Below, piece by piece: positions 32,070-44,282 of a stretch of 64,000 bases of DNA; the stretch's first letter is position 1; every line of letters begins with the position of its first letter. Source of the stretch: Macrostomum hystrix. Its lineage: Eukaryota; Platyhelminthes; Macrostomidae. Below the pieces are notes generated by a model, which did no database searches, was not told where the DNA came from, and saw nothing but the letters and a program-made list of their open reading frames with translations. The translations under genes and the position numbers were made by a program. The stretch lies in the NCBI GenBank assembly GCA_950097015.1, contig CATNEN010000033.1, positions 2,542,001 to 2,606,000 of the forward strand, read 5' to 3'.

Positions 32070-33149
32070 TTTGTTTCCGAAGCTATGGGACACCAGGCCG
32101 CGCTCTGAAAAACATGAAGCGGGACAATTCTTGGGCGAAATCTTTAGAAGGCTGGAGTCGGCTGAGTGAGAAGGCTCAAGAGGGCTAGAAGAGAGTCGAA
32201 GAGTTGGATCATCCATCAAGTCGAGGGAGAGCTTCGCTCTGGTTCGCTGTGGCCGCTGGCAGGCGAAAAAAACAGTTGCCGCTATTTTTGTGCCGTCTCC
32301 CCTTCGCTTGCCAGCTCGCATGCATTCTTGAGCATGCATCGACCGCTGTTGAGAATGAGAAGGAAACGAAGCAATCCAACTCGCGAAAATAATACAAGTG
32401 GACGCGAGCCTCAATGAGTCTCCATGGCGACGAAAAAAGTTGAAATCTGAGCAGAACATATCATTATAGCTTGCAGTAAACTAACCAACTAAAACAGATT
32501 GAAAAGCATTGCGTAAGCTGAAACCAAGCTGAGTGATGGAGTGAGAATGTGTGAAATCTTTCAGCTTACCAGGAACTTGACGTGTCTCGGGCAACCTGCT
32601 GAATTTTTGCTACTCGAGAGGACAGGATTGGGACCAGCAGAGGGACCGCAAGCCTCTTCAGTCAGTGGCCAAGCTTAAATGATGGAAGCGAGAGATGAGA
32701 CGCGCCCAGAGACAGATCACAGACGAAAAGAACCAGCCTGCAGCCAATGGGATGGCGCGTGGTGACAGCGAGTGAGTGGCGACACAAAGGAGAAGAGGAG
32801 AGAGCGGAGGATGAGAACCAGCCACTCCGCAATGTTTGAGCTGTCGGCTCGGCCAACAATCTTGACCTGTCGGCTCCCATTAAGGAAGCGGCGACCGGTG
32901 GGCAGAGGTCCCATCCGAGTGAAATAAGTATGAGTAAAAACTGCTGAGTGGTCTTCCGTCTGTGACATCCCCGATGGCCTCTGAACAGCCAGATGCCACA
33001 AGGCAGAGAGAAGTGGAATTTCTAAGAAAAAGCAAAACAAACAGCCTTGAAAGTTGCACTAGAGACAGACAGCGTTTCGTTGATTCTCTAATGTCCTTCT
33101 TCAAAGGCTTGGTTTAGATTCTCAGTGACGACCAGCCAATCAATCAATA
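32070..33149. other. Upstream region of the neuropeptide gene, no other gene seen
   Basis: Open frames exist on both strands but none shows recognisable protein features or compatible splice sites. The minus-strand promoter of the FDPL precursor should lie here. No clear TATA box was found. Confidence 0.4.
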
Positions 33150-33315
33150 AAAGTTCATGGGCTAATAAAAACCTGAGTACACTATTAAACAGTTTGAGCA
33201 CATTGTCAAAATGTGTTTGAGCACGCTATTAAACAGTTTAATACACTGTCAAACTGTTTAGCACTGTCTTAAAACTTGAGTACACTGTCTGACAGTTTGA
33301 GCACATAGGCGAACA
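33150..33315. repeat. Degenerate tandem repeat with ACAGTTTGAGCACA words
   Basis: Four to five diverged units combining GAGTACACT or GAGCACAT with GTCAAACAGTTT. Period is irregular (about 35-40 bp). The rest up to 34160 is AT-rich spacer without features. Confidence 0.6.
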
Positions 33316-34162
33316 GTAAACAGTGAATATTTCAAGTCGAATTTTGGGAGGGCACCGAATGAAAGGGTTGTATCCGGTATGAAACAGGCTTTAGATAAAA
33401 AAGGAATCCAAGTGAATCGATTTCTATTCTCATCTGTTCGTTGAATAGATAGCTAATATTCCGTGTTATTTCATTGTCGGTAGAAGATTTTAGATAAAAA
33501 AGGTTAGAAGAGAAAGCGAGAGCTTAATGCTGTGGGTGAGCGACTTGCTGAGGCTTTTTTTCTAAGGAAGCGGCGCAAATGACTGTTTTCAAAACAAAGG
33601 AATGTCTCCAACTTGAAGCCGATGTATAAAAAATAGCATTGTCCAAATGCTCGCGACCATTCATTTTGTCAAGCACAACTGAGTCACTAGCGTATGTTGC
33701 TAGGCAACCGTGAGCCCATGATTGGCTACTATTGCACTATTTTTATGCCTAGAATCCGAGAGACATCTTTTTATTCAGCAGGCATTTTCTGCTGCGGATA
33801 GAACTAGCGACCCATGAAGTAGAATCGGCAGTTTCCTGTTTCTACGAGTATATGTATTCTCCTGCATGTGGAATGACTCTTTTTTAATGGCTATTAAAAT
33901 GCGTTGATGAGATGGCTAATTTCAGCTTTTTAAAAAACCAGATTATCCATAATGAACCAATGCGAGACAGTTGCTTTGTTAGTATTTTAGAATTTATTAT
34001 TTATGAGTTTTTTTAGACCGAAGTTGTAATTGTCTATGGCCCAATCGTCAATACGCAATGTGGTTCTTCCTTAAAATCCTTCTTCGACTAATCGTACAAG
34101 GTAATGTAAATGGTTCCATGCTTAAGTGACGAGAAACCAGTTGTATCAGATGGAACTACGAG

Positions 34163-35740
34163 TATTGCTTTAGTCGCGCTATGTGGAACAGTGGACATGC
34201 AAAACGGAACGGCCCATGGAATTCTATGACCAAGCGTTTGAATTCACATGAGAAAGTAAGCCATAGACAACTCAATCTGTCATGCTATGTGGAACGATGA
34301 GCCAAAATAGAAGGAACGATTTTAGCTTTTCACAGAGACAACACGCTTTCATTTTCTTTCGTTTGATCAGTTAAGCAATAATGGCGCCCCAAATTGCTGT
34401 ACGTGATCGACAGCGCATCGTCGCCGCCTTGCACCGTGGACTGTCGATGAAGGATGTGTCAGTCTTGTTTGGAGTATCCAAAACTTCTGTTCACCGTATT
34501 CGGTCGAACGTTCGAACGTTCGAACAAGCTGGCAGGTTGGAAGCTTTGCCTCGTGGAGGACGTAAGGAAGCAAACTGCAAAATGGACGCAGAGATGCGAG
34601 ATTTTTTACAACATGAGGTGCAGCGAAATCCCTTTCTAACGCTAAAGTCAATGGCTGAGAAGCTGATTGGACGCTTTCCTGACAAGCCGCAGGTGAGCCT
34701 TAAAACAATTGATCGAACAATGGATGTTTTGCTCTTTACGGTCAAACTTGCTACCAAGGGGACGGATATTCACCTAAACACCAACCGAGTCGAAAGCCTG
34801 GACGCCAGAAGCGAATACGCTAACTTCATGCTCCACTTGGCTCCAGGAGTTCACACTGTCTAACTTAGATGAGACCGGTATTAACTTGTGGACCCGGAGG
34901 TCGCAGGGCAGGTCGGCTCGTGGACACCCAGTGAAGCGCACGGTGACAACCCAGAGGGGTCCTAACGTTACGGTTTGCATGGCAATTTCGTCGGAGTTCG
35001 GGTTGTTGCATTCTGTCATCCAGAGAGGTGGCCAAACGCAGCAAAGGTTTCAAGAATTTTTAGACCACCTAGCAGACCGCTGCCATCAACTGGACCCTAC
35101 CGGAAACTGGATAATTTTTATGGACGTCCCAAACTTTCATCGTAATGTGGAGATCCGAGAGAACCATCGGAACAGAATTACGACACGAATCCTACCCCCG
35201 TATTCACCATTTCTAAACCCGACCGAATTTGCTAACTCTGCGTTGAAGTCAAATCTCAAGAACCGTTTGGCGGAAGCCGGCATGGTTGAGGATGAGCAAG
35301 TTCCACCAGAAGGAGTGACACTTGAGCAGTGGAGATTCATGCTACTTGAACGAGAGGCGACTGAAGCTGTTGATCAATCAATCACTGCTGACTAGTGCGC
35401 TGGTTGGAAGCTGCGCTGCAATCGATTGTTTGGATTGTGTTTGCAGCGACATATGTTTTAGGGGTTGAAATTTTTTAACTTTGATGCTTCAATTTCAGAC
35501 TTAAAATAAGATTCATTTGAATGCAACTCAGAAAAATGTTCTGTTTCTGCTTGTTCTTATTCTTTCTGCAAATAAAATCTAATCTGGTTCCTTCTATTCT
35601 GGCTCATCGTTCCACATGGCATGACAGATTGGGTTGTCTATGGCTTACTTTCTCGTGTGAATTCAAACGCTTGGTCACAGAATTCCATAACCGTTCCGTT
35701 TTACATGTCCACTGTTCCACATAGTGCGACAAAAGCAATA
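34163..35740 (+). mobile_element. Tc1/mariner-type DNA transposon with long inverted repeats
   Basis: The element is bounded by TA dinucleotides (34163-34164 and 35739-35740). Its termini are inverted repeats of about 155 bases starting TTGCTTTAGTCGC on the left and TTGCTTTTGTCGC on the right (reverse complement). The arms differ at only about ten positions. Between them lies one transposase reading frame. Length (about 1.58 kb), TA target and a catalytic domain with NPTE place it in the IS630-Tc1-mariner superfamily. The well-matched arms indicate a fairly recent insertion. Confidence 0.92.
34381..35395 (+). pseudogene. Tc1/mariner transposase with one frameshift
   Basis: The first part (34381-34863) reads MAPQIAVRDRQRIVAALHRG and continues through a helix-turn-helix with VSVLFGVSKTSVHRI, then a stop after APGVHTV. 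The second part continues in another frame with NLDETGINLW, FMDVPNFHRN and LPPYSPFLNPTE. These are the expected DDE-type catalytic positions; the second Asp sits in MDVPNFH rather than the commoner DNA-x-x-H. It ends at 35395. The switch occurs at about 34860, where GTCTAACTTAGATG would stay open if one base were absent, so a single-base insertion explains the break. Everything else looks intact at about 335 residues. The protein would bind the inverted repeats and excise at TA. Confidence 0.88.
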
Positions 35741-38700
35741 CTAACTCCTAATGACTTACCTGCACGGCTATTGCATGGCTCCAATATATATTTTTTCAAA
35801 AGGCTTGTATTTTTAAGAAGCCGTTCAGAAGATGGAAGAATTTTTCCTTCACTGCTAGCCAGAGGATGCACTTTTCTAACAACGATCGGTTGACGACCGC
35901 AATCGATCAGAAATCTGAGCCGTCTGTCTCTTCAGCTTCTTCAACTCAGCAAGTGTGCCAGCGCTTTACTCCTTACTGTTGGAGACGTGCACAAGTGAGC
36001 AGCAGCAGCAGCAGCATGCCACTCAGTTCAAGGGCGCACGCGCACACTCGGTGACGGACCAGAATTCGCTGACCGTCAACCAGGGACGCTCAGTCCGTGA
36101 GGCATACATCACAGGCTCTTAATTTGTGTTGGGCCATCCAAGCTCTGCAAATAATTCATGGTCTGTGATGCCCTTGCCCATCGTCTTCTAGGCGAAAAAA
36201 TGTTCAAAGTGCAGCGTCTTAACAAACTGGGCCCGAAATTGCTCGGCGCACTTTTGTAACTCTGAAGGCTAATCAAAGGCGTGAGTTTATCTGTCACGGA
36301 TTTTCTCATCTAACATTGAAATAGGTCAATTCATTTCAAAATAATTTAAATTGGCTTCTGGCATACATATAAATGCAATAATGGTTAGCGGTATAATTAT
36401 GTCTACAATGTACTCTATAAAATGATTCTGGGTTGTGTCTAGACCGCTTGGTCTATTGATTGACCCGTGTCTTCAGCCGCAACGGCAAAATGCTGTCTCA
36501 GACGCCCATCTTGAGATTCAGTCCATAATATGCACTGCTTAGACCTGAAAGTTTTCTCCCCTATAAGTTTGGCGCCTCCGCTGTCACTGCTGTGGTCAGG
36601 TCTCTTGTATAGTGAGCAATTTTCACATTCAAATTCAACCAACAGGGGAAGCCAAATCCCAGGGGTCACAAATCCCTAATGCTGATTTTCATCATCAGGT
36701 GAGATTTTAATTATCGACTCAGTGTGTCAGCTTTAAAAACGCGCAAAGCCAATAGCCCGGATGGCGTGACTGACTCTTGTGCGTGTTGAGTCGGTTCCAA
36801 CAACTTGCTGATTTTCATTCTATATAGCTGATAAATATTCTAGTAATTCAGCCTCATCTAGTATGCTCAAGGGCATTGATTAGCTGCCCAATTTATCAAA
36901 TAAATACATTTATAATAAATCGGATAAAACAGAGCCAAACTGAGCTCATGCATAGCCTGCATGTGATCCTTTGCAGCCATTGCCTGGGCTAATTACAGGA
37001 TAATTAGGTCCATGGTCAGATGTGAGCTCTGACTCGATACGCTGAAGGAATATAGATATATGCAGCCGTGTATATTTGGATTACACCTGTGCGCGTGGAT
37101 GCCTAATAATGATATCGCCAACTGTTGCATCGCACAACATGTATATATGATATGAGCTTCAGTAAATTTTGTATTGTGTTCAATGGATGCAACGAAACCC
37201 CATCCTCACTGCACGGCCTTCTGTAGTGCGTCAGTGCAACCAAAGTGAAACATGTTATCGATCATAATTATGGACGCTAATAGAGAAACCTATCATTTTC
37301 ATGTTGCTGGATTGTATTTCGACGCCTATTATGTTATTCAATTTGCTGTTTGGAGTACCTTTGAAACTAATTTGCTGCAAATAAGGATTGTTAAAGGATG
37401 TGCGAAGCCTAAATGATTGACAGAAGCGTAGCAATGTTACCGAATGACATTGCTGTAAAGTAGCTTGCGAGTTTTCACAATTTCATTAGTAAAGTTAGCC
37501 ATGCAGTTTGCTCAAAGAGAACATGGCAAAGAAAACAGCACGATGAATGCATGCGCACGCATTGATTATGACGCGATCAACATTAAAATGCACGGTGAAA
37601 CCGTATATACACTCAGGATGTATTTCGTTTCAGAAAAATGCGTTTAAGCTGAATATGCGATCAGGTACAACTAAATTAAGGGGGTTTTGTTGTCACTGTA
37701 TGTGATCTTTTTCTTTGTTAAACGTTAGTCTAAGGTAAAGCAAGGATCACTAGGAGAAGACCACTCCTAGTTGTCCTTGAGGCAAAAATGAGCAACTCGT
37801 CAATATTAGTCCCTCAGCCCATTCATTTTACATATACTGTGTGCGCTTAACACTATGTCGTTTCTACACTTTACTTGAACGTGCGCCTGTTTGAATTTGA
37901 ATTTCCAGCTTGTTAAAATTGCTGAACTATCTAAATCATCGATTGAAATAATAATGTTTGGATGTGCTATCTAGTATACATTTTTGATTACAAAAACCAT
38001 CGCAGCATGTGAGGAATGATCATCATCAAAATGCTAAGATCGCCTCTCGTAGTCAATAGGGACAGAGAGATGCTTTTGACTAATCTTAATAGGTTCATCG
38101 ATCTAATATTCCCATGCTGTTATGATTTAGCAAGTTAAAAAACCACATCGAGTTTCTTTTCACTAATACTAGCTAAATTTGCACACACTGCTGTTTTACT
38201 AAGTGTAAAAAACTATCGCGTGCAAATTTTTCTTAGAATCGGGATCAATATGGTCACAAGTGACACGTTGTGAGTTCGTTGACACAATAGTGTGACTTCG
38301 TTGGCACACTATTCTGTCATGCATAGCTAATCGAGCGTACAGAAGATACGACAGTTGTCCTAAATAATTAAAAAATGTAATGACCATGCCTTGCCTTCAA
38401 ATCCAGCTGAAAATTCTTTATCTTTAACTTCGTCTTCATATGGCCTTAAGGAGAAGGTATCAATATGCCAAGCTATTAAGAAATAAATAGCTTAGTTTAC
38501 TTCTTAACCAAATTAAAGTCATTCATATTTTATTACTAATACTTTTAGGCTCACAAAATTGATTAGGCTGTATGCTACTTATTTGCATAGCTTCACCATT
38601 TACATGCAATTAAGCAATGAAATTATAATTTTGAAATGTAAGGCCTATACCAATGCAATTTACACATTAGACACGAAGATTGGAATGTTACTTGTGTAAT

Positions 38701-39863
38701 TGGATTGGATTGATTGGAACATTCCAATCATAAATGCTTTGTTTGCGAACCAAAATATAAGTATTTTGTATTCATAAGAAAAGATACTGAGAAATTTTTA
38801 ATAGGCCTAACCTTAGTCCTTATTATATCCACAGCTATAGTTTTTAATAAAATCCATTTTTATTTAGGCCTAACAGTTTCAGGTCATAGCTACTTTTATA
38901 TTTGCCTGTTATTCTTTTTAATAAATGGATTTAACAACAATTTGGCTTCTTTTTTATATTTGCTTCTCTGTTATATCTAGCTAGAATATTAGGATATAAG
39001 GTTTTGTTAATTTTTGCACAAAGTTCATTGACATGTGCTGGGAACTGTATCATTTTGAATCAAAAGAGTGCCGCAACAAGCTAACAGGGGCTTTGGCCTG
39101 TGAAACCCTATAGGAAAAAATGAAATTGGAGTGCTGTGCTGTGTCATATCAAGCCATGTTGCCTAAGTGTGCTCTGCGCCAACCAGAATTTTCAAAAATG
39201 AGCTGGACATGTGTCTACAAAAATATATTTTTTCTATTGGAACTTCATTTGCAAGTAGTTCAGAGGAATGGAAGTGGCCAACACTGAGGAAAAGATATGT
39301 TTATATATGTCTTAGTAAAATATCAACTAATGAGTAGAAAATCAAAAAAAAGATATAATTTATCAATTCTTGAATATTAGTACTTTATTAGGTACCTATA
39401 AATGCTCTTCCATTTATTTTTTTGTATAGTCACTCAAGATTTTATTTTTGTTTTAATAACATAATATCTAGCTATGATTATTTTTTTAATTTCAGGTTTA
39501 TCTTGATCTTAATATTTGTAATACTTGTTCTTAAGTGATTGCTATTTACTATTTATTTGAATTTAAAGCCTGAAGCTAGGAATGTTTATCAGAGTAATTA
39601 AATTATTTAAGCATCTTAAAGATTTTTCAATTCTGGTTAAGAGAGCTTAATACTTCAAATAGTTTAACTGCAGGTTTTTCTATAGACTAGGTTTAGTTGC
39701 CACAGACACATTTTTCACAAAGAAAGCTTTTTTACACTGGCCTTTGTCCAAATGCTACTTTTCAATAGACCACTGACTAATTTAAATGTATGGAAGAAAA
39801 TCATAGAGGTATTTTCCAAATTTCAGCTGAGGAAAATCATTGCTCAGCCTAGCTATCGTAATT
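35741..39863. other. Gene-free AT-rich spacer
   Basis: About 4.1 kb without a recognisable gene. TAGGCCTA-type palindromes recur at 38640-38880. A short AGC run lies at 36000-36014. The open frame at 38714-38980 is hydrophobic only because it is AT-rich. No tandem array is present, in contrast to most other spacers in the window. Confidence 0.5.
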
Positions 39864-41918
39864 ATGCTAAACTATCTCAGTCTGCGTTCAGCAACAGCAG
39901 CAGCAGTGCCTCGCATGTTGCGCAGTCTGTCTGCTGCATCTTCTACCTGCGGAGGTGCCACAGCCGCAACCAAAGTGCCGGTTGCTGCCGCCCCTGCTGC
40001 GAATCAGCTGCAGCAGCAGCAGCCGCCTCCGCTGACAGCTCCGCCCCCGGCCGCTGTCCAGTTCTATCGGCGTGTTCTGCCAGACAACTGCCTGGCCTTC
40101 GGCAGTCCCGAGGGCAAGCGAGTGTTTCGCGAGGCCCTCGAGGCCGGCTACATGGAGGGCTACTTCTCTTTGGCCTCGCAGTATCGAACTCAGGACGATC
40201 CGTCATTCTGCGGCCTGGCCACCCTAGTCATGTGCCTCAACAGCCTTGAGGTGGATCCAGGCAAGGTGTGGAAAGGACCCTGGAGATGGTTTCACGAGGA
40301 GATGTTGGACTGCTGCGTGCAGGTGAGCAGCAACTAAATGTCTAACATGTTTAATATGTCTAACCAAGACCACTAAAGTAAAGTATGCTTGAACAGGACG
40401 CGACACTCGTGTGTTGTGGAAAACATTTTAAATGTTATTTTCCCAGAAAATTAAGTCACAAATCTTGTATTACGAGAATTAGAATTATCTATTTTTTGTT
40501 TATTTCTTTTAATTTTTTCTATTCACATATTTGTAATGATAGCTTAAATTACATATATTGTATGGACCTAGCTAGCATACCTTAGAAACAGCAGTGCACA
40601 CTGGCTAATAAACTGTATTAATAAATAAGCCCCGAATCGTAACATAGAGCTATGCTAAGGTAAGAAAAATTCTGAAGGTCACAGCGAAAAAAAGTACCCT
40701 TCTACGTGCATCTGTTGAAAAGGCAAATCATTTCGAAAGGTGGCCTTCAAAAAATATCCATAGATTTCGAGTGTAGGGGTTCTTTAGCACTGTTCACATA
40801 TCCACCAGGTGTGCAATAAGAGCTGTCTGAGTCTCCAACTGCAATTTCACTCGCCTGTGCAGGTAGACCGGGTGCGCCAGCACGGCCTGACCCTGGCCGA
40901 GTTCGCCTGCCTAGCCGGCTGCAATTCGCTGCAGGTGCGCCGTCTCGTTCAGCCGGCTGGCGACGCCGACCCGGACACGGACGCCGCCGGCTTCGCCGAC
41001 TTCGAATCTGTTGTTCGCGACTGCTGCCGCACTGACGGCTGTATCCTGGTGGCCAGCTACAGCCGGCGCGCCCTCGGACAGACCGGAGACGGCCACTTCG
41101 CTCCCATTGGCGGCTACCATCCGGACAGGCAGCTTGTACTTTTATTCGACACGGCCAGATTCAAGTACCCGCCACATTGGGTGTCCCTCAGGCAATTGTG
41201 GGATGCTTTGAAACTGCCGGATTCCGTCACTGGCCGGCCGCGCGGCTACTGCGTGCTGGCCAAAGCGCGCGGCCTCACCGCCTTCCGCGTTTCGCAGCGG
41301 TTCGCCACTGGCGTACGCGAGCCCAACTCGCCGCTGCTGCGACTGGCGCGCGACTTCGAGGATTGGCTGGTCGGCCACGAAATTCTCACGGCGTCGACCA
41401 ATCGGAGCGCGGAGGCTGGGATGGCTGAAAGCACATCAACAAATCGCGGCGGCGCATTGTTGGACAGCGACGTGGGGGCGTTCCTCTCCATGGCAGCCGG
41501 TCAGCTCGGTCGTCTGTGCGGCCATCACCGGCTAGGTGAGGCGGTGCTCTCAAGACACCGTCAAAATTCAGCTGACGTTGGCGCCGATGCCGTCCTGTCG
41601 GCGCTTCGCTTGCTGCCGGTCCATGCGCCAGTTGGCGCCGCTTTCAACGCCGGTCGTCTGCAAGCCTCCGGCGATGCCATTGCGAGTATCGGCGACGACG
41701 AAGACTCAATCGCTCTCCTGACACTGCTGGCCTGGCCTCTGCAGCTCTGCTGCTCCGGCCCTTCGAGTCCTGCGACGCCGACGCGCGGCGCCCTGCTGTC
41801 TGTGGCGCGCGACCAGCTGATGCGCGGCGCCCCCGACTGCCTGTCAGCCGAGGTGCAGTTGTTGCGCAATCAGCTAGCCACAATCTTCGATATTGCGCCA
41901 GTGCGGGCGTCTGCGTAA
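39864..41918 (+). CDS. PCS: Phytochelatin synthase (glutathione gamma-glutamylcysteinyltransferase)
   Basis: Two exons, 39864-40322 and 40863-41918, join in phase 0 (CAG/GTGAGC donor, TGTGCAG acceptor) to give 504 residues. The N-terminal papain-like catalytic domain is clear: [19 protein letters not shown], then [16 protein letters not shown] with catalytic Cys116. [10 protein letters not shown] carries His231 and [14 protein letters not shown] carries Asp249; the 18-residue His-Asp spacing matches the plant enzyme. The enzyme makes (gamma-Glu-Cys)n-Gly from glutathione, activated by cadmium and other metals, for chelation. The C-terminal third (about 300-504) is Ala/Leu-rich and has few cysteines, so metal sensing may differ. 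The first 65 residues form an Ala/Gln/Pro-rich extension starting [20 protein letters not shown]. This is arginine-containing and acid-free, possibly a mitochondrial presequence. A 5' exon is also possible because an acceptor (TTTCAG) precedes the ATG. Confidence 0.93.
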
Positions 41919-42242
41919 AGCTTTTTTTGAGCCGTTTGACCTACTTGAAATGTTCTGGGGCAGCATTTGGTTGGGGCAGCATGGCTACCAGGAAATTGTT
42001 TCTGATTTGTACTTGATAATTTGGTGTTTATCTTGTGAAATCCCAACGCAACAGCGGCAATTGATACTCCTATCTTGCAGGGTTAGAGAGCCTGCGAGTC
42101 GATTGGATTGCATTTTTGTGTTCTTATTTACTTCCAGCTTGTTATCGTCATTTTTCCAGTTTTGCGCTGCTCGGGTTTTTAGATTTTGTTTCCAGTCAGT
42201 TATCCAGTTGTCCAGAAATTCGATTTCACATCGATTGATCTG
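41919..42242. other. 3' flank of phytochelatin synthase
   Basis: T-rich sequence without a gene. No consensus AATAAA was found close to the stop codon. Confidence 0.4.
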
Positions 42243-42760
42243 ACAGTTTCCCGGGCGGTTTCTCGAGTATTTTCTGTAGTTTCCTGAAAATTATCTTGAG
42301 CAGATTCCTGGGCGGTATCTCGAGTGTTTTCTGTAGCTTCCTGCAAATTATCTTGAGCAGATTCCTGGGCGGTTTATCTGCAAATTATCTTGAGCAGATT
42401 CCTGGGCGGTTTCTCGAGTGTTTTTCTGTAGCTTCCTGCAAATTGAGCAGATTCCCGGTCGGTTTCTCGAGTGTTTTCTGTAGTTTCCTGAAAATTATCT
42501 TGAGCAGATTCCTGGGCGGTATCTCGAGTGTTTTCTGTAGCTTCCTGCAAATTATCTTGAGCAGATTCCTGGGCGGTTTCTCGAGTGTTTTTCTGTAGTT
42601 TCCTGAAAATTATCTTGAGCAGATTCCTGGGCGGTTTCTCGAGTGTTTTTCTGTAGCTTCCTGCAAATTATCTTGAGCAGATTCCCGGTCGGTTTCTCGA
42701 GTGTTTTTCTGTAGTTTCCTACAAATTATCTTGAGCAGATTCCTGGGCGGTTTCTCAGTA
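42243..42760. repeat. 57-bp minisatellite
   Basis: About nine units combining CCTGGGCGGTTTCTCGAGTG, TTTTCTGTAG and AATTATCTTGAGCAGATT, with deletions in some copies (42366-42400 and 42441-42450). Confidence 0.93.
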
Positions 42761-43269
42761 TGTATCAACATATGAAAACATTAATTTAATCGATTCCAAA
42801 ATTTACCTTTGCGTATTGTGCGTAATAATGTATGAATTACCTCGTTTCCCACGTTTGTAGTATATTCTTGTTACTCCTGTTGACAAATAATGATTAATTC
42901 TTAAAATGATTGTTTTCTATTTAACTTCTTTTTTACTTAATTTGTAATTAGTAATGTACAGTGTTCTTGCCTTGCAGCGATTGCGCATAGAGAAACTACG
43001 ATCAAGACCTATTTTACATATGCTTCATTTGTTACCAATTAATGTTTTTTTTCAACGGTTTTCACCGACGTGATAGTAGATGCTGGAGAAACGTGCACAA
43101 ATGTGAATGGAGACTGTATTTATGACCTTCATCTGTAATCGAATTGCGATGCCTTGCTTGGATGTCTTGGATTTGTTACTTCTATGGTGTTCGTGCAAGA
43201 ATTCCTGGAATCTCCACTGTTTTAATGACCCATGACTTTTTCCCTGGTCCATTTACCTCGTTCAATGAA
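42761..43269. other. AT-rich spacer, no gene seen
   Basis: No supported feature between the 57-bp array and the SINE cluster. Confidence 0.45.
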
Positions 43270-43632
43270 GAAGACCATTAATAGTAATAATAAAATAATA
43301 ACAATAATACTTGCAGGAGGGCTGCGGGCAATGGCGCATTATTTGCTGACTCTAGACCCTCAGACAGCGAGGAGGCAATTCTGCCCATTTCGCTGACTCC
43401 TGAGCACACACAGATACCGTACGCAGGCACACGCTCTCACAGGTGTGTACACCTGCCCTGATTCTCATCGTCAGGAAGTGTTCACTCTCACTTGGAGGTG
43501 TAACCAGCAGACACACCTCAAATAGCACGACAAGCCCCCAAGCCTTCTCTCCGTGGCTGCGCCCCAAATAAATGTGGCCTCGCCGCGGAATCGAGTGCCT
43601 GAGGCAAGCGCATTATACCGCTCTGCCACTCA
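43270..43632 (-). mobile_element. tRNA-derived SINE, family A (minus-strand copy)
   Basis: Read on the minus strand it begins GAGTGGCAGAGCGGTATAAT (A box). The B-box region is CACTCGATTCC, followed by GCGGCGAGGCCACA, GGGGCGCAGCC and GGAGAGAAGGCTTGG. It ends in a body with GAGTCAGCGAAATGGGCAGA and GCCCGCAGCCCTCCTG and an ATT-rich tail (43270-43316). The element at 62265-62599 is a full-length homologue, which proves it is a dispersed repeat. Mobilised by a LINE reverse transcriptase in trans; not protein-coding. Confidence 0.9.
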
Positions 43633-43635
43633 GCC

Positions 43636-43730
43636 CAGACCCATTCCTAACTTAGATCTTAGGACACCAGCATTAGCTGCTCACCCCAGACCCATTCCTA
43701 ACTTAGATCTTAGGACACCAGCATTAGCTG
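43636..43730. repeat. 51-bp direct duplication
   Basis: Two copies of a unit starting CAGACCCATTCCTAACTTAG, at 43636 and 43687, lie between the two SINEs. Confidence 0.9.
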
Positions 43731-43734
43731 AGCT

Positions 43735-43962
43735 AGGAAATCTTATGGGCGTGGCAGGTGCATTCGGCAGCAGTCGACGCCACATCAATTACCGCAGCGG
43801 ATGCTGATACCTATTTAACTGCTTCGTGAACTGAGGCAATCTAGAGTTAAGTGTCTTGCAAACGGACGCAAACTGTTCCAGTGGAGTCGGGAATCGAACC
43901 CACGACCTTCACGTCGTAAGTCCGATGCTTTAAGCACTAGGCTACAACCCACAGTACATGGA
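43735..43962 (-). mobile_element. tRNA-derived SINE, family B
   Basis: The minus strand reads GTTGTAGCCTAGTGCTTAAA (A box), then about 35 bases later GTGGGTTCGATTCCC, an exact B box match. Downstream comes GCAAGACACTTAACTC, resembling a central motif shared by several animal SINE superfamilies (family-level recollection, not a search result). The body then ends toward 43735. It lies head to tail with the family A copy. Confidence 0.8.
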
Positions 43963-43964
43963 CC

Positions 43965-44029
43965 GAACAGCTGTACACAGCCTTTAGATGCGCGGCGTCA
44001 CAGCTGAAACTGTGCCGCTGGCTGTACAT
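43965..44029 (+). repeat. Second copy of the GAACAGCTGTA repeat block
   Basis: Diverged homologue of 24620-24683, ending CTGGCTGTACAT but without tandem expansion. Confidence 0.6.
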
Positions 44030-44282
44030 GGCCCCACTGTGTCCCATGCAGTGCTCAGTCAGTTTCGTACCTAAGTTGCTGCATCTTAACTTCCAGATAC
44101 AGACCCTGCGCTCCGCCAACGCAGTTGTGGTATCTATCTTCTATGTATCGAAACTTGCTCTTTAAAGAAAGTGTTTTGAAGAAAAGCACATTTTTTCCGT
44201 CATGACTTTCTTTTTCCTTCGACAAACAAAATAAAGATTTTTCTCTCAGCAATAATTGTTAGCCAGAGTTGCTGATCATGGT

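Noticed and set aside
38714-38980. Hydrophobic 88-residue frame resembling a membrane protein
   Set aside because: AT-rich spacer gives Phe/Leu/Ile-rich frames by chance; it contains TAGGCCTA repeats and no coding-like GC content.
43553-43807. Open frame MAAPQINVASPRN with a PRPIPNLDLRTPALA duplication
   Set aside because: Composed of reverse SINE A, a 51-bp duplication and SINE B sequence; no evidence of a gene.
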